Positions 19,303 through 27,591 of a stretch of DNA of 64,000 nt are shown piece by piece. The position numbers and the translations under genes are program-made. Every line of letters begins with the position of its first letter. Position 1 is the stretch's first letter. The stretch is from Aeromicrobium choanae (lineage in GTDB: Bacteria; Actinomycetota; Actinomycetes; Propionibacteriales; Nocardioidaceae): NCBI RefSeq assembly GCF_900167475.1, contig NZ_LT796768.1, positions 2,108,001 to 2,172,000 on the forward strand. Reading direction: 5' to 3'. The notes beneath the pieces are model-generated. The model worked only from the letters and a program-made list of their open reading frames with translations. It ran no database searches and had not been told where the DNA came from.

Positions 19303-21438
19303 ATGCGCCAGCGCGGAGTGGGGCTGACGGCGGCGGGGTTCGTCGTCGCGATGCTCCTCACCGCGGTGCTGGTGTGGCTCGACCCCGCGTCCGACCTGCC
19401 CGGCCTGACCCAGGCCGCCCCCCGCGAGATCCCGGTCGCGGTCGTCGGCCCGAGTCCCGACGCCTCGACGATGCGCGACGCCCTCAACGGGCCGAGCGAG
19501 CACGAGGTCGCCGCTCGGGTCAGCCCGTCCGAGGAGGCGGCGCAGAAGAGCCTGGCGAAGCGTTCCGTGAGCGGCGTCGTGGTGATGGGGAAGAAGGACG
19601 AGCACGTCCTGTGGGTGGCCAGTGCCGACGGCACGGCCGAGGCCGCGAAGGTCCGCGAGGTCGTCTCGAGCATCCTGGCCGCCAGCGGGCAGAGCGTGAA
19701 GGTGGAGGACAGGATCGCCACGGCGGAGCGCGATCCCCAGGGTGTCGGGCCGTTCCGGCTCGGCATCGCGTGGGCCATCCTCGGCGTGGCCTTCGCCGCC
19801 CTGCTCGGGCTCGTGTTCGGGGCCAGGTCGGCCTCGGCGTCCCTCGTCGTGCTGAGGTTCGCCGGCTTGGCGGCCGGCGCGGTCGTGGCCGGCCTCGGCG
19901 GCGCGTTCCTGAGCGAGTTCGTCGTGCGCCGGCTCGACGCGCCGTTCCTCGCGCTGGCGGCCCTCGGTGCGATGGTCGTGCTGGGGGTCGGGTCGGTGAC
20001 CCTGGCACTCATCGCCTGGTTCGGGCGGCTGGGGCTCGGGCTCGCCGTCGTCGGCCTGGTGCTCGGGATCCCCGGCGCGATCGGCGCCTGGCCGCTGACC
20101 CCGATGCCGGTCGTGTGGCCCATGCTGCTGGCCTGGCTGCCACCGGGGGCGGCGACCTGGGCGGTCCGCGGCCTGGCCTACTTCGACGGCGAGGGTGTCG
20201 AGCGGGTCCTGGTGATGATGGCGCTGTGGGCCCTGATCGGGCTGACGGCCACCAGCGTCGCAGCCACGGCGGTGGAGCCTCGACGGGCGCTGAAGGATCT
20301 CCATCCGTCGCTGCGCCGGCACCCCGTCGTGGCCACGGTGGGCGCGCTCGTGATGACCGGCCTCCTCGTCGTGACTCCCGCGCTGCCCGCCTTCACCACC
20401 ACCGACCTCGACCCGCCGGTGACCGTGACGTGCAAGAAGACCAGCCCTCCGAAGGACGTCGAGGAGCTCAACCAGCGGATCGAGACGGTCAGTGACGTCG
20501 AGGGATTCGTGGGCGGCGACGTCGGCGCCAGCACCCAGCTCGCCGACGGTCGAGGGCTGTTCGTGTTCGGTGACACGATCCGGCGGCCGGACTACGCCAT
20601 CCAGACGATGGTGCGCAACTCGATGCTGCTCTTCGACGACACGTGCGTCGGGATGGTGCAGCGGCGGGACCGCAGCGCCGTGATCCCCGACCGTGCCGAC
20701 GGGGTCGGCTACTGGCCCATGTCGGTCGCCGCGGTCGACCTGGGTCGCGACCTGGTGGGCGTCATGGCGCAGCGCGTGAAGCAGACGGGCGACGACCTGT
20801 TCGGCTTCCAGAACCTGGGGCCCGCCGTCGCGATCTTCCGGGTCGAGCCGGGTCGCGCGCCCGTGCTGCAGCGTGTGGTCGACCTGGGGAAGGACGACCC
20901 CGACACCGCGCGTCCGGTGTGGGGCGCCGCCGCGACGGTCGTGGGCGACTCCGTCTACCTCTACGGCACGAGCCGAACGAGCGACGCCGGGTTCGGCTGG
21001 GCGGTGTCCGTGGCCCGCGCGAAGCTGGTGGACGTCACCGACCAGTCGAAGTGGAGGTACTGGGACGGCAAGCGGTGGCAGCGCGATGCCGACCGCGCCG
21101 CCAAGGTCATCGACCAGGACGACGGCGTCTCCCAGACGTTCTCGGTCTTCCGCGAGGGCAAGCGCTGGTACGCGCTGAGCAAGCGAGCGGACTTCGTCGG
21201 CACGGACCTGGTGGTGTGGACGGCCCCCGGCCCCACCGGCCCCTTCACGGCCGCGCCGCCGGTCGCGAAGATCCCGTCGACCGCGTCCGAGCTGCGCTAC
21301 ATGCCGCTCGCGCACCCCGAGCTGTTCCCGCAGGAGGGCACGATGGTGGTCTCGGTCAGCCGCAACACGACGGACGGCGACGTCCAGGCCGACCCGAGCC
21401 TCTACCGCCCCGAGTTCCTGAGGATCGACCTGCCCTGA
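19303..21438 (+). CDS. multi-spanning membrane domain fused to an extracellular beta-propeller-like (DUF4185-like) domain
   Basis: A 711-residue protein in two halves. Residues 1-355 contain an N-terminal anchor (about 8-27), an extracytoplasmic segment to about 145 and then about six transmembrane helices, reminiscent of ABC-2 or YhgE-type membrane proteins but with no ATPase beside it. Residues 375-711 form an exported domain whose repeated Gly/Asp-rich strands (FVFGDTIRRPDYAIQT, SVYLYGTSRTSDAGFGW, PLAHPELFPQEG) recall DUF4185 glycoside-hydrolase-like five-bladed propellers. A substrate cannot be assigned. ATG 19303 lies seven bases after a TACGGT -10 box; an in-frame GTG at 19294 is the alternative. 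Confidence 0.7.
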   Translation: MRQRGVGLTAAGFVVAMLLTAVLVWLDPASDLPGLTQAAPREIPVAVVGPSPDASTMRDALNGPSEHEVAARVSPSEEAAQKSLAKRSVSGVVVMGKKDEHVLWVASADGTAEAAKVREVVSSILAASGQSVKVEDRIATAERDPQGVGPFRLGIAWAILGVAFAALLGLVFGARSASASLVVLRFAGLAAGAVVAGLGGAFLSEFVVRRLDAPFLALAALGAMVVLGVGSVTLALIAWFGRLGLGLAVVGLVLGIPGAIGAWPLTPMPVVWPMLLAWLPPGAATWAVRGLAYFDGEGVERVLVMMALWALIGLTATSVAATAVEPRRALKDLHPSLRRHPVVATVGALVMTGLLVVTPALPAFTTTDLDPPVTVTCKKTSPPKDVEELNQRIETVSDVEGFVGGDVGASTQLADGRGLFVFGDTIRRPDYAIQTMVRNSMLLFDDTCVGMVQRRDRSAVIPDRADGVGYWPMSVAAVDLGRDLVGVMAQRVKQTGDDLFGFQNLGPAVAIFRVEPGRAPVLQRVVDLGKDDPDTARPVWGAAATVVGDSVYLYGTSRTSDAGFGWAVSVARAKLVDVTDQSKWRYWDGKRWQRDADRAAKVIDQDDGVSQTFSVFREGKRWYALSKRADFVGTDLVVWTAPGPTGPFTAAPPVAKIPSTASELRYMPLAHPELFPQEGTMVVSVSRNTTDGDVQADPSLYRPEFLRIDLP

Positions 21439-21526
21439 CCCGGGAGGTCGCGTGGTCTCGGGCCCCTCGCGCAGGGCTTACCGTGAGGGGTCGGGACCTC
21501 TCAGGTCCCCCAGCAAGGGAATCCCT

Positions 21527-22717
21527 ATGGCCGAGTCGGCCGCCGCATCGCCCCGCACGTCCTCCACGCCCCTCCTCATCGGTCTCCTGGCCCAGTCCCG
21601 CAAGGAGAACGAGCACCGGCTGCCGGTCCACCCGCGACACCTCGAGGACATCGCGCCGGAGCTGCGCCCGTTCGTCCAGCTCGAGCAGGGGTACGGGAAG
21701 GACTTCGGGGTCACGGACGCCGAGCTGGCGCCCCTCGTCGGGCGGATCGCCTCCCGTGAGGAGCTGATCGCCGGCTGCGACGTCATCGTGCTGCCCAAGG
21801 TCCAGGCCGAGGACCTGGCGCAGATGCGCGAGGGGCAGACCGTCTGGGGCTGGCCGCACTGCGTGCAGGACGCCGCTCTGACGCAGGTGGCGATCGACCG
21901 TCGCCTGACGCTCATCGCCTTCGAGGCCATGAACCACTGGACCGAGGACGGCCGGTTCGCGCTGCACGTCTTCCACAAGAACAACGAGCTGGCCGGGTAC
22001 TGCTCGGTGCTGCACGCGCTGCAGCTCGCCGGCCGCACGGGCGACTACGGGCGCCGGATGAAGGCCACCGTCATCGGCTTCGGTGCCACGGCGCGTGGCG
22101 CCGTCACGGCCCTCAACGCGCACGGCATCAGCGAGGTCCACGTGCTCACCCACCGTGACGTCGCCGCCGTCGGCTCGCCGATCCACGGCACGCAGATCGT
22201 GCAGCTCGAGCGCGGGGGCGAGGGCGACGACCCCGAGGACCTCTGGGCCCAGACGCCGGACGGCATGGTGCCGGTGGCCGAGTTCCTGGCCGACAACGAC
22301 GTCATCGTGAACTGCGTCCTGCAGAACCCCGACGCGCCGCTGACCTTCCTCGGCGAGGGTGATCTCGCCTCGATCGCGGCCGGCACGATCGTGGTCGACG
22401 TGTCGTGCGACGAGGCGATGGGCTTCAGCTGGGCCAGGCCCACCACGTTCGACGAGCCGACGTTCACGGTGGGCGACAACGTCCTGTACTACGCCGTCGA
22501 CCACAGCCCCTCGCTGTTGTGGGACTCCGCGACGTGGGAGATCAGCGCGGCGCTGCTGCCCCACCTCGAGACGGTCATGGAGGGCCCCGCCGGCTGGGAC
22601 GCCACGACGGTCGTCTCCCGGGCGATCGAGATCCGCGACGGCGTCGTGGTGAACCCGGCGATCCTGTCATTCCAGCAGCGCGCCGAGGCTTACCCGCACC
22701 CGGCGCTGGCTGGCTGA
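21527..22717 (+). CDS. alanine dehydrogenase / N5-(carboxyethyl)ornithine synthase-like oxidoreductase
   Basis: A 396-residue NAD(P)-dependent dehydrogenase of the alanine dehydrogenase/transhydrogenase-like superfamily. The N-terminal substrate domain has RKENEHRLPVHPRHLEDI, in which Arg and Lys are the family's pyruvate-binding type. A conserved WGWPHCVQD segment and HVFHKNNELAGYCSVLHAL follow, then the dinucleotide-binding motif GFGATARGAV near residue 187. The HPRH and GWPHC segments resemble N5-(carboxyethyl)ornithine synthases and related opine-type enzymes more than classical alanine dehydrogenase, so the substrates may be an amino acid plus a keto acid. ATG 21527 has AAGGGA upstream. 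No biosynthetic partner is adjacent. Confidence 0.75.
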   Translation: MAESAAASPRTSSTPLLIGLLAQSRKENEHRLPVHPRHLEDIAPELRPFVQLEQGYGKDFGVTDAELAPLVGRIASREELIAGCDVIVLPKVQAEDLAQMREGQTVWGWPHCVQDAALTQVAIDRRLTLIAFEAMNHWTEDGRFALHVFHKNNELAGYCSVLHALQLAGRTGDYGRRMKATVIGFGATARGAVTALNAHGISEVHVLTHRDVAAVGSPIHGTQIVQLERGGEGDDPEDLWAQTPDGMVPVAEFLADNDVIVNCVLQNPDAPLTFLGEGDLASIAAGTIVVDVSCDEAMGFSWARPTTFDEPTFTVGDNVLYYAVDHSPSLLWDSATWEISAALLPHLETVMEGPAGWDATTVVSRAIEIRDGVVVNPAILSFQQRAEAYPHPALAG

Positions 22718-22744
22718 GCGGGGCCCGGAAGACCCGGCCCCTCC

Positions 22745-22807
22745 CCACTTTTGGAAACGGATTCACGCCACTCGAGACGATCGAGGTGAAACCGTTTCCA
22801 AAAGTGG
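22745..22807. repeat. large imperfect inverted repeat between convergent genes (terminator or REP-like element)
   Basis: 22-base arms (22745-22766 and 22786-22807) match at 21 positions; five more base pairs form inside (CTCGA with TCGAG), with a 4-base bulge. It lies between two convergent stop codons and could end transcription both ways, although no T-run follows. Each arm also contains a GAAACCGTTTC-like core, and the element is less GC-rich than its surroundings. Confidence 0.75.
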
Positions 22808-22826
22808 CGAGGGGGCGCGACGCAGG

Positions 22827-23471
22827 TCAGATCAGCCGGCGGTCGTTGGCCCAGCGGGTGAGCTCGTGGCGGCTCGAGAGCTGAAGCTTGCGCAGGACGC
22901 TGGAGACGTGGGTCTCGACGGTCTTGACGGAGATGAACAGCTCCTTCGCGACCTCCTTGTAGGCGTAGCCGCGCGCGATGAGGCGCATGACCTCGCGCTC
23001 ACGCTCGGTGAGCCGGTCGAGGTCCTCGTCGACCTGGGCCACGGCGATGGTCCCGGCGAACGCGTCGAGCACGAAGCCGGCGAGGCGCGGGCTGAACACG
23101 GCGTCGCCGCCGGCCACCCGCTCGATCGCGTCGAGCAGCTCCGGTGCCGAGATGTTCTTGGTGACGTAGCCGCGGGCGCCGGCGCGGATGACCCCGATGA
23201 CGTCCTCGGCGGCGTCGCTGACGGAGAGCGCCAGGAAGGTCACGGTCGCGCCCGCGCGCCGGATGACCTCCGGGCCGCCGCCCCCCGGCAGGTGCACGTC
23301 GAGCAGGACCACGTCGGGGCGCAGGGCGGAGATGGCGGCGACCGCCGTGTCGACGTCCTCGGCCTCGCCGACCACCTCCACGCGGCCGCTGCCGAGCCGC
23401 TCCAGCTCGGCACGGACTCCGGTGCGGAACATCGCGTGGTCGTCGACGACCAGCACGGTCAGGACACTCAT
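22827..23471 (-). CDS. LuxR/NarL-family response regulator of a LiaR-like system
   Basis: A 214-residue regulator. Receiver domain at about residues 4-120, with acidic pair DD at 10-11, phospho-acceptor Asp58 in VVLLDVHLPGG, and the conserved Lys in YVTKNI. The LuxR-type helix-turn-helix is at about 145-210 (LTEREREVMRLIARG, then ISVKTVETHVSSVLRKL). Its ATG overlaps the stop of the upstream kinase gene (ATGA), so kinase and regulator are made together. The linked PspC genes on the other strand are its likely targets, by analogy with LiaRS of Firmicutes. Confidence 0.93.
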   Translation of the reverse strand: MSVLTVLVVDDHAMFRTGVRAELERLGSGRVEVVGEAEDVDTAVAAISALRPDVVLLDVHLPGGGGPEVIRRAGATVTFLALSVSDAAEDVIGVIRAGARGYVTKNISAPELLDAIERVAGGDAVFSPRLAGFVLDAFAGTIAVAQVDEDLDRLTEREREVMRLIARGYAYKEVAKELFISVKTVETHVSSVLRKLQLSSRHELTRWANDRRLI

Positions 23472-24748
23472 GACTTCTCCTTGTCGCCGTTCGAGACCGG
23501 CATGGTCAGGGCGACCTCGGTGCCGGTCTCGGGGGTGCTGCGGACGCGTGCGGTGCCACCGTGGCGCTCGGCGCGGCCGATGATCGAGCCGCGCACGCCG
23601 AGCCGGTCGTCGGGCACCGCGGCCGGGTCGAAGCCCGTGCCGCGGTCGCGGACGAAGACCTCGATGCGGTCGCCGTGCTCCGCGGTGACGCGCTCGGCGT
23701 AGACGTCGACGCGGTCGGCGCCCGAGTGCTTGGCGGCGTTGACGACCGCCTCCCCGGTGGCGGCGAGCAGGGCCCGCAGGCCCTCGTCGGGGAGCGCGTC
23801 GCCCACCGTGACGACCTCGACCGGGACGCGGTGGTTCGCCTCGACCTCGGCGGCGAGGTCGCGCAGGGCGGTGGCGAACGTGGCGGTCTCGTCCTGGCGT
23901 CCGTAGAGCCAGTCGCGCAGCTCGCGCTCCTGCCGGCGCGCGAGGGTGGCGACCGCGGCCGGGTCGTCGGCGTTCTTTTGCAGCAGGGCCAGGGTCTGCA
24001 GCACGGAGTCGTGCAGGTGGGCGGCGACGTCGGCGCGCTCCTGCGAGCGGATCCGCTCGCGTCGCTCCTCGCCGAGGTCGGTCCAGAGGCCGAGGATCCA
24101 GGGTCCGAGGATCAGCACGAGGCCGACCACGGCGATCGCCAGCGCGGCGGCGAAGTCGACGGCGGCCGACCAGCCACGGTTGACGGTGAGGACGTAGATG
24201 GCGCCCAGGCCGATGAGCGACACGCCCACGAGAAGGCGGACCGCGAACGCCGGCCCGCGCGTCTGGCGCAGCCAGGAGTTCCAGGTCGCGTCGTCGAAGA
24301 TCCGCCACACCAGCGCCACGCCGGTGACGACCAGCAGCAGCGGCAGCATCCAGCCCTGGAGCCAGCCGCCGGCCAGTGCCATCAGCCCGAGGGCGCCGAG
24401 ACCGATCGCCCCGATCGCGACGCTCTGGACGACCTCGCGTCGTGACGGGCCGCCCGACGCACCGCGGAGTCCGCGTCGCCGGGCCGAGGCCAGGCCGGGG
24501 GAGTCGTCCACCGGCGCCTGCAGGGGCAGGAACCACCACAGCAGGAGGTAGGCCAGCAGGCCCGTGCCGTGGACGAACGTCGCCACGACGAAGCCGACGC
24601 GCACCCACACCACGGGCAGGCCGAGGTGCTCGGCCAGGCCCGCGCTGACGCCAGCCACGATGCGCGCGTCCGCGGGGCGGTACGCCCGGCGATAGCCGTC
24701 GCCCGCGCGACGGCCGGTGCCGGCAGCGTCGGAGGCGGCGGTCGTCAT
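23468..24748 (-). CDS. PspC-domain sensor histidine kinase (LiaS-like)
   Basis: A 426-residue membrane kinase. Residues 18-80 form a PspC domain (YRPADARIVAGVSAGLAEHLGL) with the first membrane helix. Further helices lie at about 110-130, 132-150, 170-190 and 198-222. The HisKA_3 dimerisation domain has the acceptor His246 in AAHLHDSVLQTL. The ATPase domain shows the N box GEAVVNAAKHSGADRV and the glycine boxes DRGTGFDP and GVRGSIIGRAERHGG. Fusion of PspC to the kinase suggests direct sensing of membrane stress. It is divergent from the PspC/ToastRack gene, sharing a 131-bp promoter region. Confidence 0.93.
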   Translation of the reverse strand: MTTAASDAAGTGRRAGDGYRRAYRPADARIVAGVSAGLAEHLGLPVVWVRVGFVVATFVHGTGLLAYLLLWWFLPLQAPVDDSPGLASARRRGLRGASGGPSRREVVQSVAIGAIGLGALGLMALAGGWLQGWMLPLLLVVTGVALVWRIFDDATWNSWLRQTRGPAFAVRLLVGVSLIGLGAIYVLTVNRGWSAAVDFAAALAIAVVGLVLILGPWILGLWTDLGEERRERIRSQERADVAAHLHDSVLQTLALLQKNADDPAAVATLARRQERELRDWLYGRQDETATFATALRDLAAEVEANHRVPVEVVTVGDALPDEGLRALLAATGEAVVNAAKHSGADRVDVYAERVTAEHGDRIEVFVRDRGTGFDPAAVPDDRLGVRGSIIGRAERHGGTARVRSTPETGTEVALTMPVSNGDKEKS

Positions 24749-24879
24749 GACCCCACCCTCACACGCGGGCGCGCGTGGACGCCATCAGGTGCGACCCCGG
24801 TCCGCCGGCGAGCCGTCTCGGGGACGGACCAGGGGATCACCCGATGGTGCGCGGCGCCGCCGGTCGGCAGGCTGGTGCC

Positions 24880-26157
24880 ATGAGTTCTCCCACCTCCGGC
24901 TCCCAGCTGGACGCGCTGCGGCGCTCCACCGGCGACAAGCTGCTCGGCGGCATCTCGGGCGGCGTCGCGCGAGCCCTCAACATCGACCCCGTCATCGTGC
25001 GGATCGGCTTCGTGGTCCTGACCGTCGCCGGCTTCGCCGGACCGATCCTCTACGGAGCCTGCTGGCTGCTCATCCCCGCCGAGGGCTCCGAGCGCAGCGT
25101 GCTGGGCGAGGCCTTCGACCTGAAGTCCGACTCGCAGCTGCGGTCCATCGGACTGATCGTCGCCGGCATCATCGCGCTCGCCGCGGTCCTCGGCGACACC
25201 GCATGGGGCTTCGGCGGCTGGTTCTGGTGGCCGGTGTGGACCCTGGTGTGGCTCGCCGTCCCGGTGGCCATCGCCGTCCTCGTGTGGCGGCTCGTGACCC
25301 GGTCACGACACCAAGGGTCCCCGCCGCAGTTCGCACCGCCCCCGCCCTACCAGCCGGGACCGTCCGCCGAGGCCTTCGCCGCCTCCGGCGAGGCGACCAC
25401 CACGTCCCTGACAGGAGACGACGAGATGACCACCCCCCTCATGCCCGACGCGTCGGACACCGGCGAGCACACGGCCGAGCACACGGCCGTGCTGCACGAG
25501 CCGGGCCCTCCCGGGCAGCCCCCGGGCCCCCCGCCCACCCCGGTGATGCCGCCCGCCCGCCCCCGCCAGCGCTGGTCGCCGGCGCTCCTGCTCCTGACCC
25601 TGTCGGCGATCATCGCCGCGATGGGCGCCCTCGGCCTCTGGTCGATCGTCCAGGAGCCGCTCGACGCCGCGATCTACCCGGCCGTCGCGCTGGGCATCGT
25701 CGCCGCCGGCCTGTTCGTCGGCACGAGGATCGGCCACCCGGGGGCTCTCGTGCCGCTCGGCGTGCTGCTGATCCCCGTCCTGGCGGTCGCCTCCGTGGCA
25801 CCCAACCTCTCGGCCGGTGACATCGACCTGCGGCCCACCACGGCCGCCGCGATCGCCGAGCCCATCGAGCAGGGCTTCGGCCGGGTCCAGGTGGACCTGA
25901 CCTCCATCCAGGACCCGCAGACGCTCACCGGGCGGACGCTCGAGATCGAGAACGGCGTCGGCGAGACCCTCGTGGTGGTGCCCGAGGGCCTGGACGTCGC
26001 GGTCGAGACCCGGCTCTCCGCCGGAGGACGCATCGAGGTCTTCGACCGCGTCGCCGACGGGCAGAACCCCTCACTCGACAGGCCCTCCGACGCCCCCGGG
26101 GCCTATCGCATCGTGATCAACGGCACGGCGGGCGAGATCCAGGTGGTCCGTCGATGA
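24880..26157 (+). CDS. PspC-domain membrane protein with C-terminal LiaF/ToastRack-like domain
   Basis: A 425-residue protein. The PspC domain is at about residues 15-75 (STGDKLLGGISGGVARALNIDP), with helices to about residue 140. A Pro-rich cytoplasmic stretch (about 150-230) follows, then three more helices (about 235-255, 263-280 and 285-303). The C-terminal beta-rich domain (about 310-425) resembles the LiaF C-terminal ToastRack fold. LiaF-type proteins inhibit the LiaS kinase in resting cells, and the divergent kinase here is the likely partner. A CAGGCT six bases before the ATG is a weak -10 candidate. Confidence 0.85.
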   Translation: MSSPTSGSQLDALRRSTGDKLLGGISGGVARALNIDPVIVRIGFVVLTVAGFAGPILYGACWLLIPAEGSERSVLGEAFDLKSDSQLRSIGLIVAGIIALAAVLGDTAWGFGGWFWWPVWTLVWLAVPVAIAVLVWRLVTRSRHQGSPPQFAPPPPYQPGPSAEAFAASGEATTTSLTGDDEMTTPLMPDASDTGEHTAEHTAVLHEPGPPGQPPGPPPTPVMPPARPRQRWSPALLLLTLSAIIAAMGALGLWSIVQEPLDAAIYPAVALGIVAAGLFVGTRIGHPGALVPLGVLLIPVLAVASVAPNLSAGDIDLRPTTAAAIAEPIEQGFGRVQVDLTSIQDPQTLTGRTLEIENGVGETLVVVPEGLDVAVETRLSAGGRIEVFDRVADGQNPSLDRPSDAPGAYRIVINGTAGEIQVVRR

Positions 26158-26339
26158 ACACCCATCCGATGCGCTGGGACGCGCTGGTCTTCGGCGTCCT
26201 GTTCACCCTCTCTCTCGTGGGGTGGGCGCTGCTCCACTACGACCTGGCGAGCGCCGACGGCCTGGCCGTCGCCGGACTCGTCACCCTCATCGTCGCCGGA
26301 ATCGCCGGCATCGCCCTGACCCTCAGGAGGAAGTCATGA
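26154..26339 (+). CDS. small two-helix membrane protein
   Basis: A 61-residue protein with two transmembrane helices (about residues 10-28 and 36-55) and a basic C-terminus (LRRKS). Its ATG overlaps the stop of the preceding PspC gene by four bases, and its own stop overlaps the start of the next gene, so it is translated within the PspC operon. No family is recognised; a structural or sensor accessory role in the envelope-stress group is inference. Confidence 0.75.
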   Translation: MNTHPMRWDALVFGVLFTLSLVGWALLHYDLASADGLAVAGLVTLIVAGIAGIALTLRRKS

Positions 26340-26602
26340 ACCCCACCCCCGGACCCAAGAAGCTCACCCGCAGCACCACCGACAAGTGGCTCGGCGGCGT
26401 GTGCGGCGGGCTGGCCGAGTACACCGGCGTCGACGCCACGCTGATCCGCATCATCACCGTGGTGCTGATCGTGGTCGGCATCGGCACGACGCTCCTGGTC
26501 TACCTCGCCGCGTGGCTGCTGATGCCGCAGGCGCAGGTCAGCCAGGTGTGGGGCCCGCCGACGACAGATGGGCCGCCCGCGCCGCCACCGCCGTCGCAGT
26601 GA
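26336..26602 (+). CDS. small PspC-domain protein
   Basis: An 88-residue protein that is essentially one PspC domain (residues 9-66: LTRSTTDKWLGGVCGGLAEY, then a long hydrophobic helix ending AAWLLMPQ) plus a Pro-rich tail. A near-ideal AGGAGG lies nine bases before the ATG, and the start overlaps the previous stop. It is the third PspC domain encoded in this cluster. The last 65 bp overlap the end of the convergent GDPD gene. Confidence 0.9.
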   Translation: MNPTPGPKKLTRSTTDKWLGGVCGGLAEYTGVDATLIRIITVVLIVVGIGTTLLVYLAAWLLMPQAQVSQVWGPPTTDGPPAPPPPSQ

Positions 26603-27587
26603 AGTCCGAGAACACCCCGTCGACCCCGGCGGCGTAGAAGGCCAGCAGCTCGGCCGTCGCGTCGCCGGGGTCGGCCTTGTCCCCGCCGGTGCGCATCTGC
26701 CGGGGCAGGAAGTTGTTCTCGTTGCGCATCGTCCAGATGTGGACGAACAGGCCGGCCTCGTGGGCATCGCGCACGAGGCCGGTCGCGTCGAGCAGGGTGT
26801 GGTCACGGGCCCGCGCGATGACGAGGCTCTTGTTCGGGCCGATGCCCTGGGCGTACTCCGCGATCCTCGCGAGCTCGGCCGGGGCGGTCAGGGCTGCGTA
26901 GTCGCGCGGGTCGTACGTGGACGCGAGGTCGTAGGGGGCACCGAGTCGCTCCATGAGCTGCACGAGCGGCAGGGGCGTCCGGTCGCGCAGGGCCCTGAGG
27001 TTCGCCGTCTCCATCGACTGGATGACGACCTTCGCGCCCTCGCGGTTGAGCCCGCGCCGGTCGAGCACCTCCAGGAGCCGGTCGTTGAGGTCCAGCCCGA
27101 TCGACCGGAAGTACGTCGGGTGCTTGGTCTCGACGTAGACCCCGATCGGCTCCGCGTCCGGGCCGCGGCGCGCGTTCTCCGCCTCGGCGATGTCGATGAC
27201 CTCGTCGAGGGTCAGGACCGGCTCGGTGCCCTGGAGGGGCAGGTTCTGCGGGCGCAGCCGGGGGAGGCGCTCACGCGTGCGCAGGGTCTTGATCTCCTCG
27301 AGCGTGAAGTCCTCCGCGAACCAGCCGGTCAGCGGCATCCCGTCGATGAACTTGGTCGTCCGCAGGTGCGCGAACTCGGCGCGGCCCGCGACATCGGTGG
27401 TGCCGCCGATCTCGTTCTCGTGGCGGACGACCAGGGCGCCGTCCTTCGTGGCCACCACGTCGGGCTCGATGTAGTCGGCGCCCTGCTCGATCCCGAGCAG
27501 GTAGGAGGGCCGGGTGTGCTCGAGGCGCGATCCGGGGACCCCGCGGTGGGCGATGACGACGGGCTCTGCGACGAGCGAGGCGGTCAT
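26538..27587 (-). CDS. glycerophosphodiester phosphodiesterase family protein
   Basis: A 349-residue TIM-barrel hydrolase splitting glycerophosphodiesters to glycerol-3-phosphate and an alcohol. Catalytic features are in the first 60 residues: AHRG, the metal ligands in YIEPDVVATKDG, and VVRHE. The barrel continues through PIGVYVETKHPTYF and ends with GVDGVFSDF. There is no signal peptide, so it is probably cytoplasmic. ATG 27587 follows a TACGCT box by six bases. It lies four bases after the gamma-glutamyltransferase-like gene. Its final 65 bp overlap the convergent PspC gene. Confidence 0.92.
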   Translation of the reverse strand: MTASLVAEPVVIAHRGVPGSRLEHTRPSYLLGIEQGADYIEPDVVATKDGALVVRHENEIGGTTDVAGRAEFAHLRTTKFIDGMPLTGWFAEDFTLEEIKTLRTRERLPRLRPQNLPLQGTEPVLTLDEVIDIAEAENARRGPDAEPIGVYVETKHPTYFRSIGLDLNDRLLEVLDRRGLNREGAKVVIQSMETANLRALRDRTPLPLVQLMERLGAPYDLASTYDPRDYAALTAPAELARIAEYAQGIGPNKSLVIARARDHTLLDATGLVRDAHEAGLFVHIWTMRNENNFLPRQMRTGGDKADPGDATAELLAFYAAGVDGVFSDFTATAVAARAAHLSSAGPTPG

Positions 27588-27591
27588 CGGG

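Noticed and set aside
22745..22807. LacI-type operator (GAAACCGTTTC core)
   Set aside because: It lies between two convergent stop codons with no promoter to regulate and no LacI gene nearby; recorded as an inverted repeat instead.
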